A DNA stretch of 64,000 nt from Myxococcales bacterium. GTDB taxonomy: Bacteria > Myxococcota_A > Polyangia > Polyangiales > Houyiibacteriaceae. Location of the stretch: positions 1 to 64,000 of the forward strand of contig JAOTVB010000007.1 in NCBI GenBank assembly GCA_029863605.1. Reading direction: 5' to 3'. Shown here piece by piece: positions 42,692 through 51,112 of the stretch (positions within the stretch are counted from its first letter, which is position 1; every line of letters starts with the position of its first letter). The position numbers and the translations under genes were made by a program. Under the pieces are notes generated by a model. It saw only the letters and a list, made by a program, of their open reading frames with translations, did no database searches and was not told where the DNA came from.

Positions 42692-42744
42692 GGGCAACTC
42701 CAAGCAAGCCCAAACCCGCGGGACGGTTTACCCTGGCCGGTGCG

Positions 42745-43512
42745 CTAGGGCCGGACAAAGCGAAGGTAATAGTTCTCTTCGAGCAGGTCGGTTTCGGACT
42801 CGAGCACGAACCCCGCCCGCCTGACCTCGACGATCACCGTCTGCTTATCGGCCCGGACGTGCTGGAACATAGCGTCGCTGGTCTTGCCCTCGATGCGCTC
42901 GAGGTCGATGAGGACCAAGGTGGCGCCCGGGCGCAGGGTTCGGAAGAGCGAGTCCATGTATGTTCGGGGATACTCGAGGTGATGGTAGGTATTGCACATG
43001 AAGGCGAGGTCGACGGAGGCGTCCTTCAAACCCGTCGCCCGTTCCCCGCCTAGGACCACTGTCACGTTGCTGAGCTCCTCGGCCTCCACGCGCTCGCGAA
43101 CTCGATCGAGGAACGCAGGAACGATGTCAACCGCGAAGACCGCACCCTGGTTCCCGACGCGTCTGGCAATCTCGGTGGTGAAAAGCCCAGTGCCCGCGCC
43201 GATATCCGCAACAACCATGCCTTGTCGGAGGCCGATCGCTTCGACGATCTGGTCGCGATGCGCGGCGACCTCCCGACTCTCGGCCTCGAGGACTCGCGCG
43301 AACTTCTCGTATCCACCGGGCGCGAAATAGGGCGCATTGATCCCCTTCCGGACGCTCCCCTCCTCGACCACGGGCCCGGCTACGGCTCGAGGTATCTCCT
43401 CAGCCATGCCCGTCGGTGACGGAGCACCCGGAGCGTGGGCACGAGGGGAGTCGCAGGCCAACGCCCATGAGAGGATCCCCAGCAGCCAAAGCCGTATCGA
43501 AAGCGACTTCAC
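42745..43512 (-). CDS. Class I SAM-dependent methyltransferase with lipoprotein signal
   Basis: A 255-aa protein if started at GTG 43512, which gives a lipoprotein signal beginning (V/M)KSLSIRLWLLGILSWALAC. The same frame runs to an ATG at 43566, which would bury the signal. Motif I is VVADIGAGTGLFTTEIARR, the acidic end of strand 2 is GAVFAVDI, and LAFMCNTYHHLEYP is motif IV. The fold is a complete UbiE-type methyltransferase with SAM-binding residues. A SAM enzyme outside the cytoplasm would lack its cofactor, so the signal may be a membrane anchor facing inward, or the enzyme may be repurposed. Confidence 0.8.
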   Translation of the reverse strand: MKSLSIRLWLLGILSWALACDSPRAHAPGAPSPTGMAEEIPRAVAGPVVEEGSVRKGINAPYFAPGGYEKFARVLEAESREVAAHRDQIVEAIGLRQGMVVADIGAGTGLFTTEIARRVGNQGAVFAVDIVPAFLDRVRERVEAEELSNVTVVLGGERATGLKDASVDLAFMCNTYHHLEYPRTYMDSLFRTLRPGATLVLIDLERIEGKTSDAMFQHVRADKQTVIVEVRRAGFVLESETDLLEENYYLRFVRP

Positions 43513-43701
43513 CGTTTGTATCTTACAGGTGCAGTGTTTCAGGCGATAGCGCGGCAGGGGCCTCAACTACCAAGCCGCAATGCGAGGCGTCACCGACCAA
43601 GCAGCCAAGCAACGCGTTTACCGAGAGCTCTTGAAAAAACTTCCCAAAGGGCTTCGTTCGAATCGACGAGAGGTACAGATAGTATGGCTGGCCGCCGCCC
43701 G

Positions 43702-45060
43702 TCAGATGTCCTCTCGAGTGTCTGTTGCCGAAACGCACTGGGGGTCCGCCAAATCGGTGAGCGTATCGCCATCGTTGTCGATGCCGTCGCTGCAGGCGGG
43801 GTTCGGGAACTCACGCGTGTCGTCTGGGAAGGAGCATCCGGGGTCATTCGGGTAGTCGGTCTGCCCATCGCCGTCGTTGTCGATGCCGTCGCGGCATTCC
43901 GGTGTCGTATCGGTCTCGTCATCGTCTGTAGCGAAACCGCAACCGCGATCTTGGCCGTAATCGATCAGACCGTCGCCATCGTTGTCGAGGCCGTCCTGAC
44001 ACTGGATGTCGGGGAACTCGAACCGATCGACAAAGCTCGAACAGCCGAGATCCCCGGGGAAATCGATCGCGCCATCGCCATCGTTGTCGATGCCGTCGCC
44101 GCACTCCACGACGACGCCTCCGACTTCATCGGCATCTGACGGGCTCGTGCACTTTGGGTCCTCGCCATAGTCGGTGAGTCCGTTTCCGTCGTTGTCGATC
44201 CCGTCCTGACACTGGATGTCCGGAAACTCCAGGCTGTCGTTGCTCGTAGCGCACCCTTTGTCGTCGGGGAAGTCGATCGCGCCATCGCCGTCATTGTCGA
44301 TTCCATCCCGGCACTCGATCACGACGCCGGCGATCTCGTCCGCATCGAGCGGGCCGGTGCACTTTGGATCCTCGCCATAGTCGGTGAGTCCGTTTCCGTC
44401 GTTGTCAATCCCGTCCTGACACTGAATGTCCGGAAACTCCAAAGTGTCGAGGCTGTTGCTGCAGCCTTTGTCGTCGGGGAAATCGATCGCACCGTCAGCA
44501 TCATTGTCGATGCCGTCCATGCATTCGGGAAGCGCGTCGACTTCATCGGCGTCGGTGCCCCGTACGCATCCCGGGTCCTGCCCGTAGTCCGTGAGCCCGT
44601 CCCCGTCGTTGTCGATGCCGTCTTGGCACTCGATGTCGGGGAACTCGCGAATGTCGAAGCTGCTCGAGCACCCTGGGTCTTCAGGGAAATCGGTCGCGCC
44701 ATCGCCGTCATTGTCGGTCCCATCCCCACACTCTGGCGGAAGATCGATTTCGCTTGCGCCGTCCGGACTCGCGCATCCCAGATCCGATCCATAGTCGATC
44801 AGGCCGTCGCCATCGTTGTCGATTCCATCGGAGCATGCTGGCATGCCGTCCTCAGAACTCGATAGCGGATTGCCGAAGCAACCCGGGTCCGCAAGGTCGA
44901 CAAAGCCGTCGTCATCATTGTCTTCGCCATCCGAGCACGGAAGATTGCTCGTATCGAAGTTGTTGACGTTCGTGGTTTCGCTGCACCCAAACACAACAAC
45001 TGACAACGCCAACAACCCTGCCCACAGCACAAGACCTGCCCGAGAAACACTTACGAACAT
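43702..45060 (-). CDS. Lipoprotein with 12 Asp/Cys repeats (DGIDNDGDG)
   Basis: A 452-aa protein. Residues 1-26 are a lipoprotein signal (LLALSVVVFGCSE). From about residue 42 to the end there are 12 repeats of about 35 residues, each with a core such as CQDGIDNDGDGLTDYGQDPG followed by C. The Asp-Asn-Asp-Gly spacing resembles calcium-binding loops of EF-hand or thrombospondin type 3 repeats. In the middle the repeats alternate between a DYG..DP form and a DFP..D form, giving a larger unit of about 70 residues. It is probably a calcium-stabilised surface stalk. The ligand is unknown. Confidence 0.85.
   Translation of the reverse strand: MFVSVSRAGLVLWAGLLALSVVVFGCSETTNVNNFDTSNLPCSDGEDNDDDGFVDLADPGCFGNPLSSSEDGMPACSDGIDNDGDGLIDYGSDLGCASPDGASEIDLPPECGDGTDNDGDGATDFPEDPGCSSSFDIREFPDIECQDGIDNDGDGLTDYGQDPGCVRGTDADEVDALPECMDGIDNDADGAIDFPDDKGCSNSLDTLEFPDIQCQDGIDNDGNGLTDYGEDPKCTGPLDADEIAGVVIECRDGIDNDGDGAIDFPDDKGCATSNDSLEFPDIQCQDGIDNDGNGLTDYGEDPKCTSPSDADEVGGVVVECGDGIDNDGDGAIDFPGDLGCSSFVDRFEFPDIQCQDGLDNDGDGLIDYGQDRGCGFATDDDETDTTPECRDGIDNDGDGQTDYPNDPGCSFPDDTREFPNPACSDGIDNDGDTLTDLADPQCVSATDTREDI
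43725..44937 (-). repeat. 12 tandem ~105-bp repeats with a ~210-bp higher-order unit
   Basis: The segment encoding the Asp/Cys repeats shows clear DNA-level similarity, for example ccgtcctgacactg(g/a)atgtc and cgccatcgccgtc recurring every 210 bases. The two central higher-order units (around 44110-44530) are the most alike, so they probably duplicated most recently. Confidence 0.85.
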
Positions 45061-45277
45061 GACGAACCCTCCACCGCCGGGAAAGTACCACGAGCGGCAG
45101 AGTTGGCGTAATCCTCCGCAGGCGATGAGACACCCCGCGCGGCGCGCTATGGGTCGCCAAGTCCGGGGTTAAATGAATCGCGTGCATCTTCGTCGTTTTT
45201 TACCCGTGCGCCGCAGCGGATGCGCCCCGCTACGACGTACGACCCCCAAAGCCTCGGTAAACGGGTTGGCACGGGAG

Positions 45278-45820
45278 ATGCTGGATGCGATTCAAAGGAG
45301 GTCCTCGACACGAACGCGCTTACAATGGGTCTGCATATTCGCACTGCTGGTTTTTCCGCTCAGCGGATGTAGTGATCCGGCACCCGACGGCGGGGGTGGA
45401 GCTGGCGGGGGAGCCGGGACCGGAGGAACTGGAGGGCAAGCTGGCGCTGGCGCCATTGGGGGCGGTGGCGGTACCGGGGGGGCTGAGCCGATCACCGCGG
45501 GGCTGTGGATGGGTTCTGGCGACCAGGGACCTGGGGCTCCGTGGACGATCTGTTTCGGGGTCAATCAAGACGGCACCGCGCTGACGGCGGTCGAAGGCTG
45601 TCAGAACTTCGCTATCCAGGTCGTGTTCGATGGGTGCCCCAGCAGCATTTCGTCGAGGCCGGATATCCCCATCGTCGATGGTGCGTTTCGCCTGCTCAAC
45701 GAAGGGACGGGGGTGGAGATCACGGGCACCTTCGTCGGTGACACTGCGAGCGGTGAAGGCTCGTTCACCACACCTCAAGGGACGTGCACGAACGACTGGA
45801 CGGCTGCACCCAGTCCGTGA
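45278..45820 (+). CDS. Small lipoprotein with Gly-rich linker
   Basis: About 180 residues from ATG 45278 (MLDAIQRRSSTRTRLQWVCI). Residues about 15-31 form the signal hydrophobic core and lipobox (CIFALLVFPLSGC). The start is uncertain, since the GGAG upstream is too close. Residues about 34-70 are a Gly/Ala/Thr-rich linker. The mature domain of about 110 residues (beginning near GLWMGSGDQGPGAPWTICFG) is beta-rich, with two Cys that may pair (CQNF, CPSS) and a final C near the end. No family is recognised. It is probably a surface-facing lipoprotein. Confidence 0.7.
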   Translation: MLDAIQRRSSTRTRLQWVCIFALLVFPLSGCSDPAPDGGGGAGGGAGTGGTGGQAGAGAIGGGGGTGGAEPITAGLWMGSGDQGPGAPWTICFGVNQDGTALTAVEGCQNFAIQVVFDGCPSSISSRPDIPIVDGAFRLLNEGTGVEITGTFVGDTASGEGSFTTPQGTCTNDWTAAPSP

Positions 45821-45835
45821 TGTAACCCTGGCGTC

Positions 45836-46630
45836 ATGGGTGCCGCAGGGCAGCTAATTTCGAGCGCGGCCGAGGTCTACGATGAGTTTTTTCTTCCCGC
45901 CCTCTTCGATCCTTGGGCTCCGCAGGTCGTCGCGGCTGCACGGCTTCGGCCAGGAATGCGGGTGGTCGACGTCGCTTGCGGGACCGGTGTTCTGACCATC
46001 GAAGCAGCCAAGGCAGTCTCCCCGAACGGGGCCGCCGTAGGGGTCGATCTCAATCCTGCGATGTTGAGCGTCGCCCGACGCAAGGCACCCGAGATCGAGT
46101 GGCGGGAGGCGCCAGCCGAGGCTTTGCCGCTCGACTCGGATGATTTTGACGCGGTCGTCAGCCAGTTCGGCCTGATGTTCTTCCAGGACCAGAGGGCGGC
46201 CGTTCGTGAGATGTGGAGGGTCCTGCGGCCCGGAGGACGTTTGGTCGTTGCCGTCTGGGACTCCGTCGAGAACGCGCCCGGGTACGCCGCCGTCACGTCG
46301 CTCTTGGATCGCCTCTTTGGCGGTGCCATTGCGGAGTTGTTGAAGGCGCCCTACTCCCTCGGCGATCCGAAGGCGCTCCGGTCTCTTCTTTCGAGCTCAG
46401 GTGTGATCGAGCCCCTCGTTCGACGGGTGGACGGCGAAGCCTGCTTCCCCTCGGTTCGCTCCTGGATGCACACCGATGTGCGCGGTTGGACCCTCGCAGA
46501 CAAGCTGGATGACGAGCAGTACGAGCGGCTCGTCTCGGGGGCGGAAGAGGAGCTGAGTCGCTTCGTGACGTCCGACGGCTCGGTCCGATTCGACCATCCC
46601 GCTCTCATTGCAAGCGCAAGCAAGCCGTGA
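45836..46630 (+). CDS. Class I SAM-dependent methyltransferase (UbiE/COQ5-like)
   Basis: A 264-aa cytoplasmic protein. Motif I is MRVVDVACGTGVLTIEAAKA, followed by GVDLNPAML (acidic residue binding the SAM ribose), FDAVVSQFGLMFFQD (motif IV) and RVLRPGGRLVVAVWDS. These are the classic methyltransferase_11 marks. The C-terminal third is helical and may provide the substrate lid. The substrate is unknown; related proteins methylate small molecules or quinone intermediates. It starts 15 bases after the lipoprotein gene. Confidence 0.87.
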   Translation: MGAAGQLISSAAEVYDEFFLPALFDPWAPQVVAAARLRPGMRVVDVACGTGVLTIEAAKAVSPNGAAVGVDLNPAMLSVARRKAPEIEWREAPAEALPLDSDDFDAVVSQFGLMFFQDQRAAVREMWRVLRPGGRLVVAVWDSVENAPGYAAVTSLLDRLFGGAIAELLKAPYSLGDPKALRSLLSSSGVIEPLVRRVDGEACFPSVRSWMHTDVRGWTLADKLDDEQYERLVSGAEEELSRFVTSDGSVRFDHPALIASASKP

Positions 46631-46754
46631 TGGGCGAGATCGGCTTGTGGGTGGGCGCGCCAACGAGTGAGGCATTCATCCCGCCGTTGCGTCGCGGGCA
46701 TCTCTTAGCTAAGCGCTACAGACGCCGCGCGCGAGCGTGCCGCGGGAGAGACCT

Positions 46755-49481
46755 ATGACGACGAAATGGGTGTATGGGCTCGATGAGCTCGATCAGGCGG
46801 AAGCGAGCGTGGACGGCGATTGGGATCGGGTCCGCAGTCTGCTCGGTGGAAAGGGCGCCAATCTGGCGGAGATGACTCGGCTGGGTGTCCCCGTCCCTCC
46901 AGGCTTCACGATCACCACCGAGGCCTGCAATGCATACCTCGCCGCCGGTGGCGAGCTCCCGGATGGTCTCTGGGAGCAGGTCTTGACCGCGCTTCGAACG
47001 ATGGAGCGAAAAACCGGCAAGCGCTTTGGCGACCCCGAGAGCCCCCTATTGGTGTCGTGTCGCTCGGGAGCGAAGTTCTCGATGCCCGGGATGATGGACA
47101 CGGTTCTCGATCTCGGTCTCAACGACGAAGTGACCAAGGGGATGATTCGGCTCACCGGGAACGAGCGCTTCGCCTTCGATTCATACCGGCGCTTGATCCA
47201 AATGTTCGGCACAGTCGTTCTGGGTGTGCGAGACGAGCCATTCGAGGATGCGCTTGCCGGCCACCGCGAACGTCGTGGCGTGAAGAGCGACGGCGACCTC
47301 ACCGGAGACGACTTTCGGGTAGTCGTCGAAGACTTCAAGGAAATCGTCCGAAGGCACGCGCGTATCGAGTTTCCGACCAACGCAGAAGACCAACTGCGGA
47401 TGGCGATGCAAGCCGTGTTCGACAGCTGGAATGGGAAGCGGGCGCGAGACTATCGCAACGCTGCCAATATTGCACACGACCTCGGAACGGGCGTGAACGT
47501 CGTCACGATGGTGTACGGAAACCTCGGCGAAGGCTCGGCAACTGGGGTGGCGATGTCGCGGAACGCCACTACCGGCGAAAATGCCCTCGAAGGGGACTAT
47601 CTCACCGACGCGCAGGGCGAGGACGTCGTAGCAGGGATTCGACCCACGAAGCCGTTGCAGCAGCTTTCCAGTGAAATGTCTGCGGTGTATGCGCAGTTCG
47701 AGGGAATCGCGCGTCGACTCGAGCGCCACTACCGCGACATGCAAGACATGGAGTTCACCGTGGAGCGCGGCGAGCTTTGGATCTTGCAGACCCGAGCCGG
47801 GAAGCGGACGGCCCAGGCGGCGGTTCGCATCGCAGTCGAGATGGCAGAGGAAGGCCTGCTGAGTCGCGAGGAGGCGATCTTGAGGGTCGAGCCGACACAA
47901 GTCGAGTTCTTCTTGCATCCGCAGTTCTCACTCGAAGCGAAGGCGGGGCACGACGTCATTGCGCATGGCTTGAACGTCTCGCCGGGCGCTGCGACGGGCG
48001 TCGTCGCATTCGACCCGGACCTTGCTGAGCGATGGGCCAAAGACGACAACCGTCCGGTCTTACTGGTTCGGCCCGAGACCAAGCCAGATGACGTGCACGG
48101 GATGCTCGCTGCGCAAGGCATCCTGACCTCGAGCGGCGGCCGCACCAGCCACGCTGCGCTCGTAGCCCGCCAGTTCGGTAAACCGGCCGTGGTCGGCGCT
48201 TCCGAGGTCACTATCGATCTCCGTGCGCGCACCATGGAAGCTGGCGGTGTCGAAGTGCGAGAGGGCGAGTGGATTTCCGTGGATGGAACGACGGGAGAGG
48301 TCTTCGCCGGCCAGCTCGAAACCGTCGTGCCCGACATGGAGGATCCATGGCTTTCGAAGCTGATGACATGGGCTGACGAGTTTCGGCGTCTGGGTGTTCG
48401 CGCCAATGCCGACTACCCGGAAGACGCAGAACGCGCTCGACGCTATGGAGCCGAAGGTATCGGCCTCTGCCGAACCGAGCACATGTTTTTCCAACCGGAG
48501 CGATTACCGATCGTGCAGCGGTTGATCACGACTCGATCACCGGCGGAACGACGAGAGGCAGTCGATGCCTTGTTGCCGTTTCAAAGGGCCGACTTTGCGG
48601 GCTTGTTCAAGGCGATGGACGGCCTTCCGGTGATCATCCGCCTCATCGATCCGCCGCTGCACGAGTTCTTGCCGAGCTTCGATGACCTGACGCGACAGCT
48701 CGCCGACCTTCAGATACGGACCATCAACGCGCGAAGCCTCGACGAAGTCGAAGAGCTCACCGCGAAGCTGGCGGAAACGCAGACCATGCTGCAGCAAGTA
48801 GGCTCGCTGCGGGAGAGCAACCCCATGCTCGGCCTTCGCGGCGTGCGGCTCGGCATCCTGATTCCGGAGCTCACCAAAATGCAGGTGAGGGCGATTTTCG
48901 AGGCGGCCTGCCAGGTTGCCCGAGACGGTGTCACCGCGATTCCCGAGATCATGATTCCGCTCGCGAGTCACGTGAACGAGCTTCGCCTACAGCGCTCCGT
49001 CCTCGAGGCCGAGGTTCGCGCGGTCATGGAAGAGCAAGGCGTCGAAGTGAAATACCAGTTCGGCACGATGGTCGAGGTCCCGCGAGCGGCGGTGACCGCA
49101 GATCAAATCGCCGAGTACGCCGAGTTCCTCTCCTTTGGAACCAACGACCTGACTCAAACCACGTTTGCCATGAGTCGCGACGATGCCGAATCGGGCTTCC
49201 TCAATCGCTACCTGGCCGATGGAGTTCTTCCAACGAACCCATTCGCCACTCTCGACGAGCACGGCGTGGGCAGGATCATGCGTCTGGCTATCACCGAAGC
49301 TCGGAAGACCCGGCCAGACATCGAAACCGGAGTGTGTGGCGAGCACGGCGGTGACCCTGCTTCGATCGCCATCTGCGACCGCCTCGGTCTCGACTACGTC
49401 AGTTGTTCTCCGTACCGAATCCCCGTCGCCCGTCTCAGCGCCGCCCAGTCCGCCTTGCGCCAGCGCGAAGCCCCGGGCTAG
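46755..49481 (+). CDS. ppdK: Pyruvate, phosphate dikinase
   Basis: A 908-aa protein. I chose the ATG at 46755 (MTTKWVYGLDELDQ), which has GGGAGAG upstream; a GTG at 46737 is less likely. The nucleotide-binding N-terminal domain (LLGGKGANLAEMTRLGVPVP) is complete. The phospho-carrier His is His 466 in SSGGRTSHAALVARQ. The C-terminal PEP-binding barrel has FLSFGTNDLTQTTFAMSRDD and the catalytic Cys 861 in GVCGEHGGDP. It interconverts pyruvate, ATP and phosphate with PEP, AMP and pyrophosphate. The length is normal. There are no PPDK regulatory genes next to it. It overlaps the end of the following convergent gene by four bases. Confidence 0.96.
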   Translation: MTTKWVYGLDELDQAEASVDGDWDRVRSLLGGKGANLAEMTRLGVPVPPGFTITTEACNAYLAAGGELPDGLWEQVLTALRTMERKTGKRFGDPESPLLVSCRSGAKFSMPGMMDTVLDLGLNDEVTKGMIRLTGNERFAFDSYRRLIQMFGTVVLGVRDEPFEDALAGHRERRGVKSDGDLTGDDFRVVVEDFKEIVRRHARIEFPTNAEDQLRMAMQAVFDSWNGKRARDYRNAANIAHDLGTGVNVVTMVYGNLGEGSATGVAMSRNATTGENALEGDYLTDAQGEDVVAGIRPTKPLQQLSSEMSAVYAQFEGIARRLERHYRDMQDMEFTVERGELWILQTRAGKRTAQAAVRIAVEMAEEGLLSREEAILRVEPTQVEFFLHPQFSLEAKAGHDVIAHGLNVSPGAATGVVAFDPDLAERWAKDDNRPVLLVRPETKPDDVHGMLAAQGILTSSGGRTSHAALVARQFGKPAVVGASEVTIDLRARTMEAGGVEVREGEWISVDGTTGEVFAGQLETVVPDMEDPWLSKLMTWADEFRRLGVRANADYPEDAERARRYGAEGIGLCRTEHMFFQPERLPIVQRLITTRSPAERREAVDALLPFQRADFAGLFKAMDGLPVIIRLIDPPLHEFLPSFDDLTRQLADLQIRTINARSLDEVEELTAKLAETQTMLQQVGSLRESNPMLGLRGVRLGILIPELTKMQVRAIFEAACQVARDGVTAIPEIMIPLASHVNELRLQRSVLEAEVRAVMEEQGVEVKYQFGTMVEVPRAAVTADQIAEYAEFLSFGTNDLTQTTFAMSRDDAESGFLNRYLADGVLPTNPFATLDEHGVGRIMRLAITEARKTRPDIETGVCGEHGGDPASIAICDRLGLDYVSCSPYRIPVARLSAAQSALRQREAPG

Positions 49482-50464
49482 CGGACGATCGTGATGCTGA
49501 CCTCGCCGAGCTCCTGGCCGCGGACGTCAACGCGATCGTGAATGTGAAGAAAGCGCGAGGTGTCACCGTTCAGCTTGGTGGATAACTTTCGGAAGCGGCT
49601 GAGCCCCAACAGATTGCTCAGTCGCACCAACCATCGCGGCGTCGCCATCGCCACACCGCCCGGCGTTCCGGTGAGGACGATCAGACCCTTTTGCAGAGGT
49701 ACGTCGGGGAACTCCGCATGGATGAATCGCAGCATTTGAACCGGGGTGTAGATCAGATTAGCGGTCGACTGTCGCTGGCGAACTTCGCCGTTGACGATGG
49801 ACTCGATCTCGATGCACGGGATCCCCGTCGCCTTCGCTTCCGCAGGTACCCAGGCTTGGTCGGCGATCGGCATGAATCCCGGGAAGCTCTTCGATAGGCC
49901 CCAGTACGCGTATCGGTTCGGTTGGCCTTCTCCCAGGATGCCGACCGATCGTGCAGAGAGGTCGTTGGCGATGAAGAACCCGAGCCTCGGAGCAAAGCTC
50001 GGCTGATCGAGCTGGGAGGGATCGACGTCTTCGAGCAGCACAAACCCCATCTCGACCTCATAGTCGAGCAGCGGGGATAGCTCGGGGTAATCGGCGCGAA
50101 GAGTAGCTCCGAGGCCTGGCTCGATTTCGTCGGCGGCACGGATCAGGTCATTGGCGTTCGGCATGCGAATATTGGCGCCCGTTCTGCTCAGCGCTCGGAG
50201 GTGTTTTTCGAACACCGGGGGTCGAGCTTCCGCGTCGAACTCCGATGCGGTTTCCTGGATGTGTGCAGCGTACGATAGGCCTATGCCAAAGGCGTGCGGT
50301 GGCCGATCGAGGGGTACATGCGCGCCCTGACCGAAGTCATAGCACTGGAAATCTGCCGGTGTTGGTTCCGCCGACAAAGGTCGAAAGAGGTAGTAAGCAA
50401 AGGCGCCTACCCCTACGACCAAGACCACGCCTCCAATAAAGAGAATCGATGCAATACGGGCCAT
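49478..50464 (-). CDS. Membrane-anchored fumarylacetoacetate-hydrolase-family protein
   Basis: A 328-aa protein. Residues about 5-27 are a transmembrane helix (IASILFIGGVVLVVGVGAFA), an addition that most FAH-family enzymes lack. The domain itself has the metal-binding acidic motif LLDYEVEMGFVLLED, FFIANDLSARSVG and the late glycine-rich signature GLIVLTGTPGGVA. These enzymes hydrolyse or decarboxylate 2,4-diketo acids and related compounds with Mg or Ca. The anchor would place the domain in the periplasm. The substrate is unknown. Confidence 0.85.
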   Translation of the reverse strand: MARIASILFIGGVVLVVGVGAFAYYLFRPLSAEPTPADFQCYDFGQGAHVPLDRPPHAFGIGLSYAAHIQETASEFDAEARPPVFEKHLRALSRTGANIRMPNANDLIRAADEIEPGLGATLRADYPELSPLLDYEVEMGFVLLEDVDPSQLDQPSFAPRLGFFIANDLSARSVGILGEGQPNRYAYWGLSKSFPGFMPIADQAWVPAEAKATGIPCIEIESIVNGEVRQRQSTANLIYTPVQMLRFIHAEFPDVPLQKGLIVLTGTPGGVAMATPRWLVRLSNLLGLSRFRKLSTKLNGDTSRFLHIHDRVDVRGQELGEVSITIVR

Positions 50465-50531
50465 CGGGGGAGCCTAGCAGCTCTGGCACCAGCTCGGATC
50501 CGTGAAGCCAGCAGATCGAGCGGGCCCAAGA

Positions 50532-50867
50532 TTAGCTTGGCGGTAGAGCCGGGAGAGGCTTGAGCTCGACGATTTGCTTGGTGCCGTCCGGTGCGATCAC
50601 CTCGATGCTCGCAAGCTCCCCGAGGGTCTCTTGCACGTAGATCTCTTCGGGGTTGGCTATTCGGTGTGTGATGTTGGGCGTGGCGACCTCCAGGATCCCG
50701 TCCTTGGGGTCGTAGGTAATTCCGATCAATGCGCTATCCTCGGTCTCGTGTTGCACTCCAATGTCCGCACCGAGGACCGATACGGCCACTCGCATCGTTG
50801 GTAGGCGCTTCGCGACCCGGTCAAAGTATGTTCCCCACTCCGAACGTTCGAGTTTTCTGGTCGTCAT
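50532..50867 (-). CDS. DUF5335-family protein
   Basis: A 111-aa soluble protein starting MTTRKLERSEWGTYFDRVAK; the ATG at 50867 fits the family N-terminus. The frame extends upstream, but that part does not resemble the family. ALIGITYDPKDGILEVATP, and then HRIANPEEIYVQE, is the conserved core. The function of the family is unknown; it occurs in many bacteria. It is divergent from the Na/Pi cotransporter gene, with 245 bases between that show no other coding potential. Confidence 0.8.
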   Translation of the reverse strand: MTTRKLERSEWGTYFDRVAKRLPTMRVAVSVLGADIGVQHETEDSALIGITYDPKDGILEVATPNITHRIANPEEIYVQETLGELASIEVIAPDGTKQIVELKPLPALPPS

Positions 50868-51112
50868 CGGTCCCTCCGCCGTTGTTGAAGCAAAGGTCGT
50901 GCCGACTCTGACGATGCCGAGGGCCCCAGCGCTATCCCACCGGGTAGAAGTGTTGGGTAATCGCGAAATTTGGGGATCTAGGGGATCCAGAGGAGAGAGG
51001 ATGCCCTCCACGCCAAGGCGCTTCCTCCACACTCGGACTGAGCGAAGCGCGAAACTTTTGCGTCAGAACCTCTAGCGGCGAAGTCGCCTGGCGAGAGGCG
51101 TACACTTTGCGC

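Noticed and set aside
43725..44937. Regular repeats that at first looked like a CRISPR array
   Set aside because: The period is about 105/210 bases, there are no short identical repeats with unique spacers, and the repeats translate in frame as DGIDNDGDG modules.
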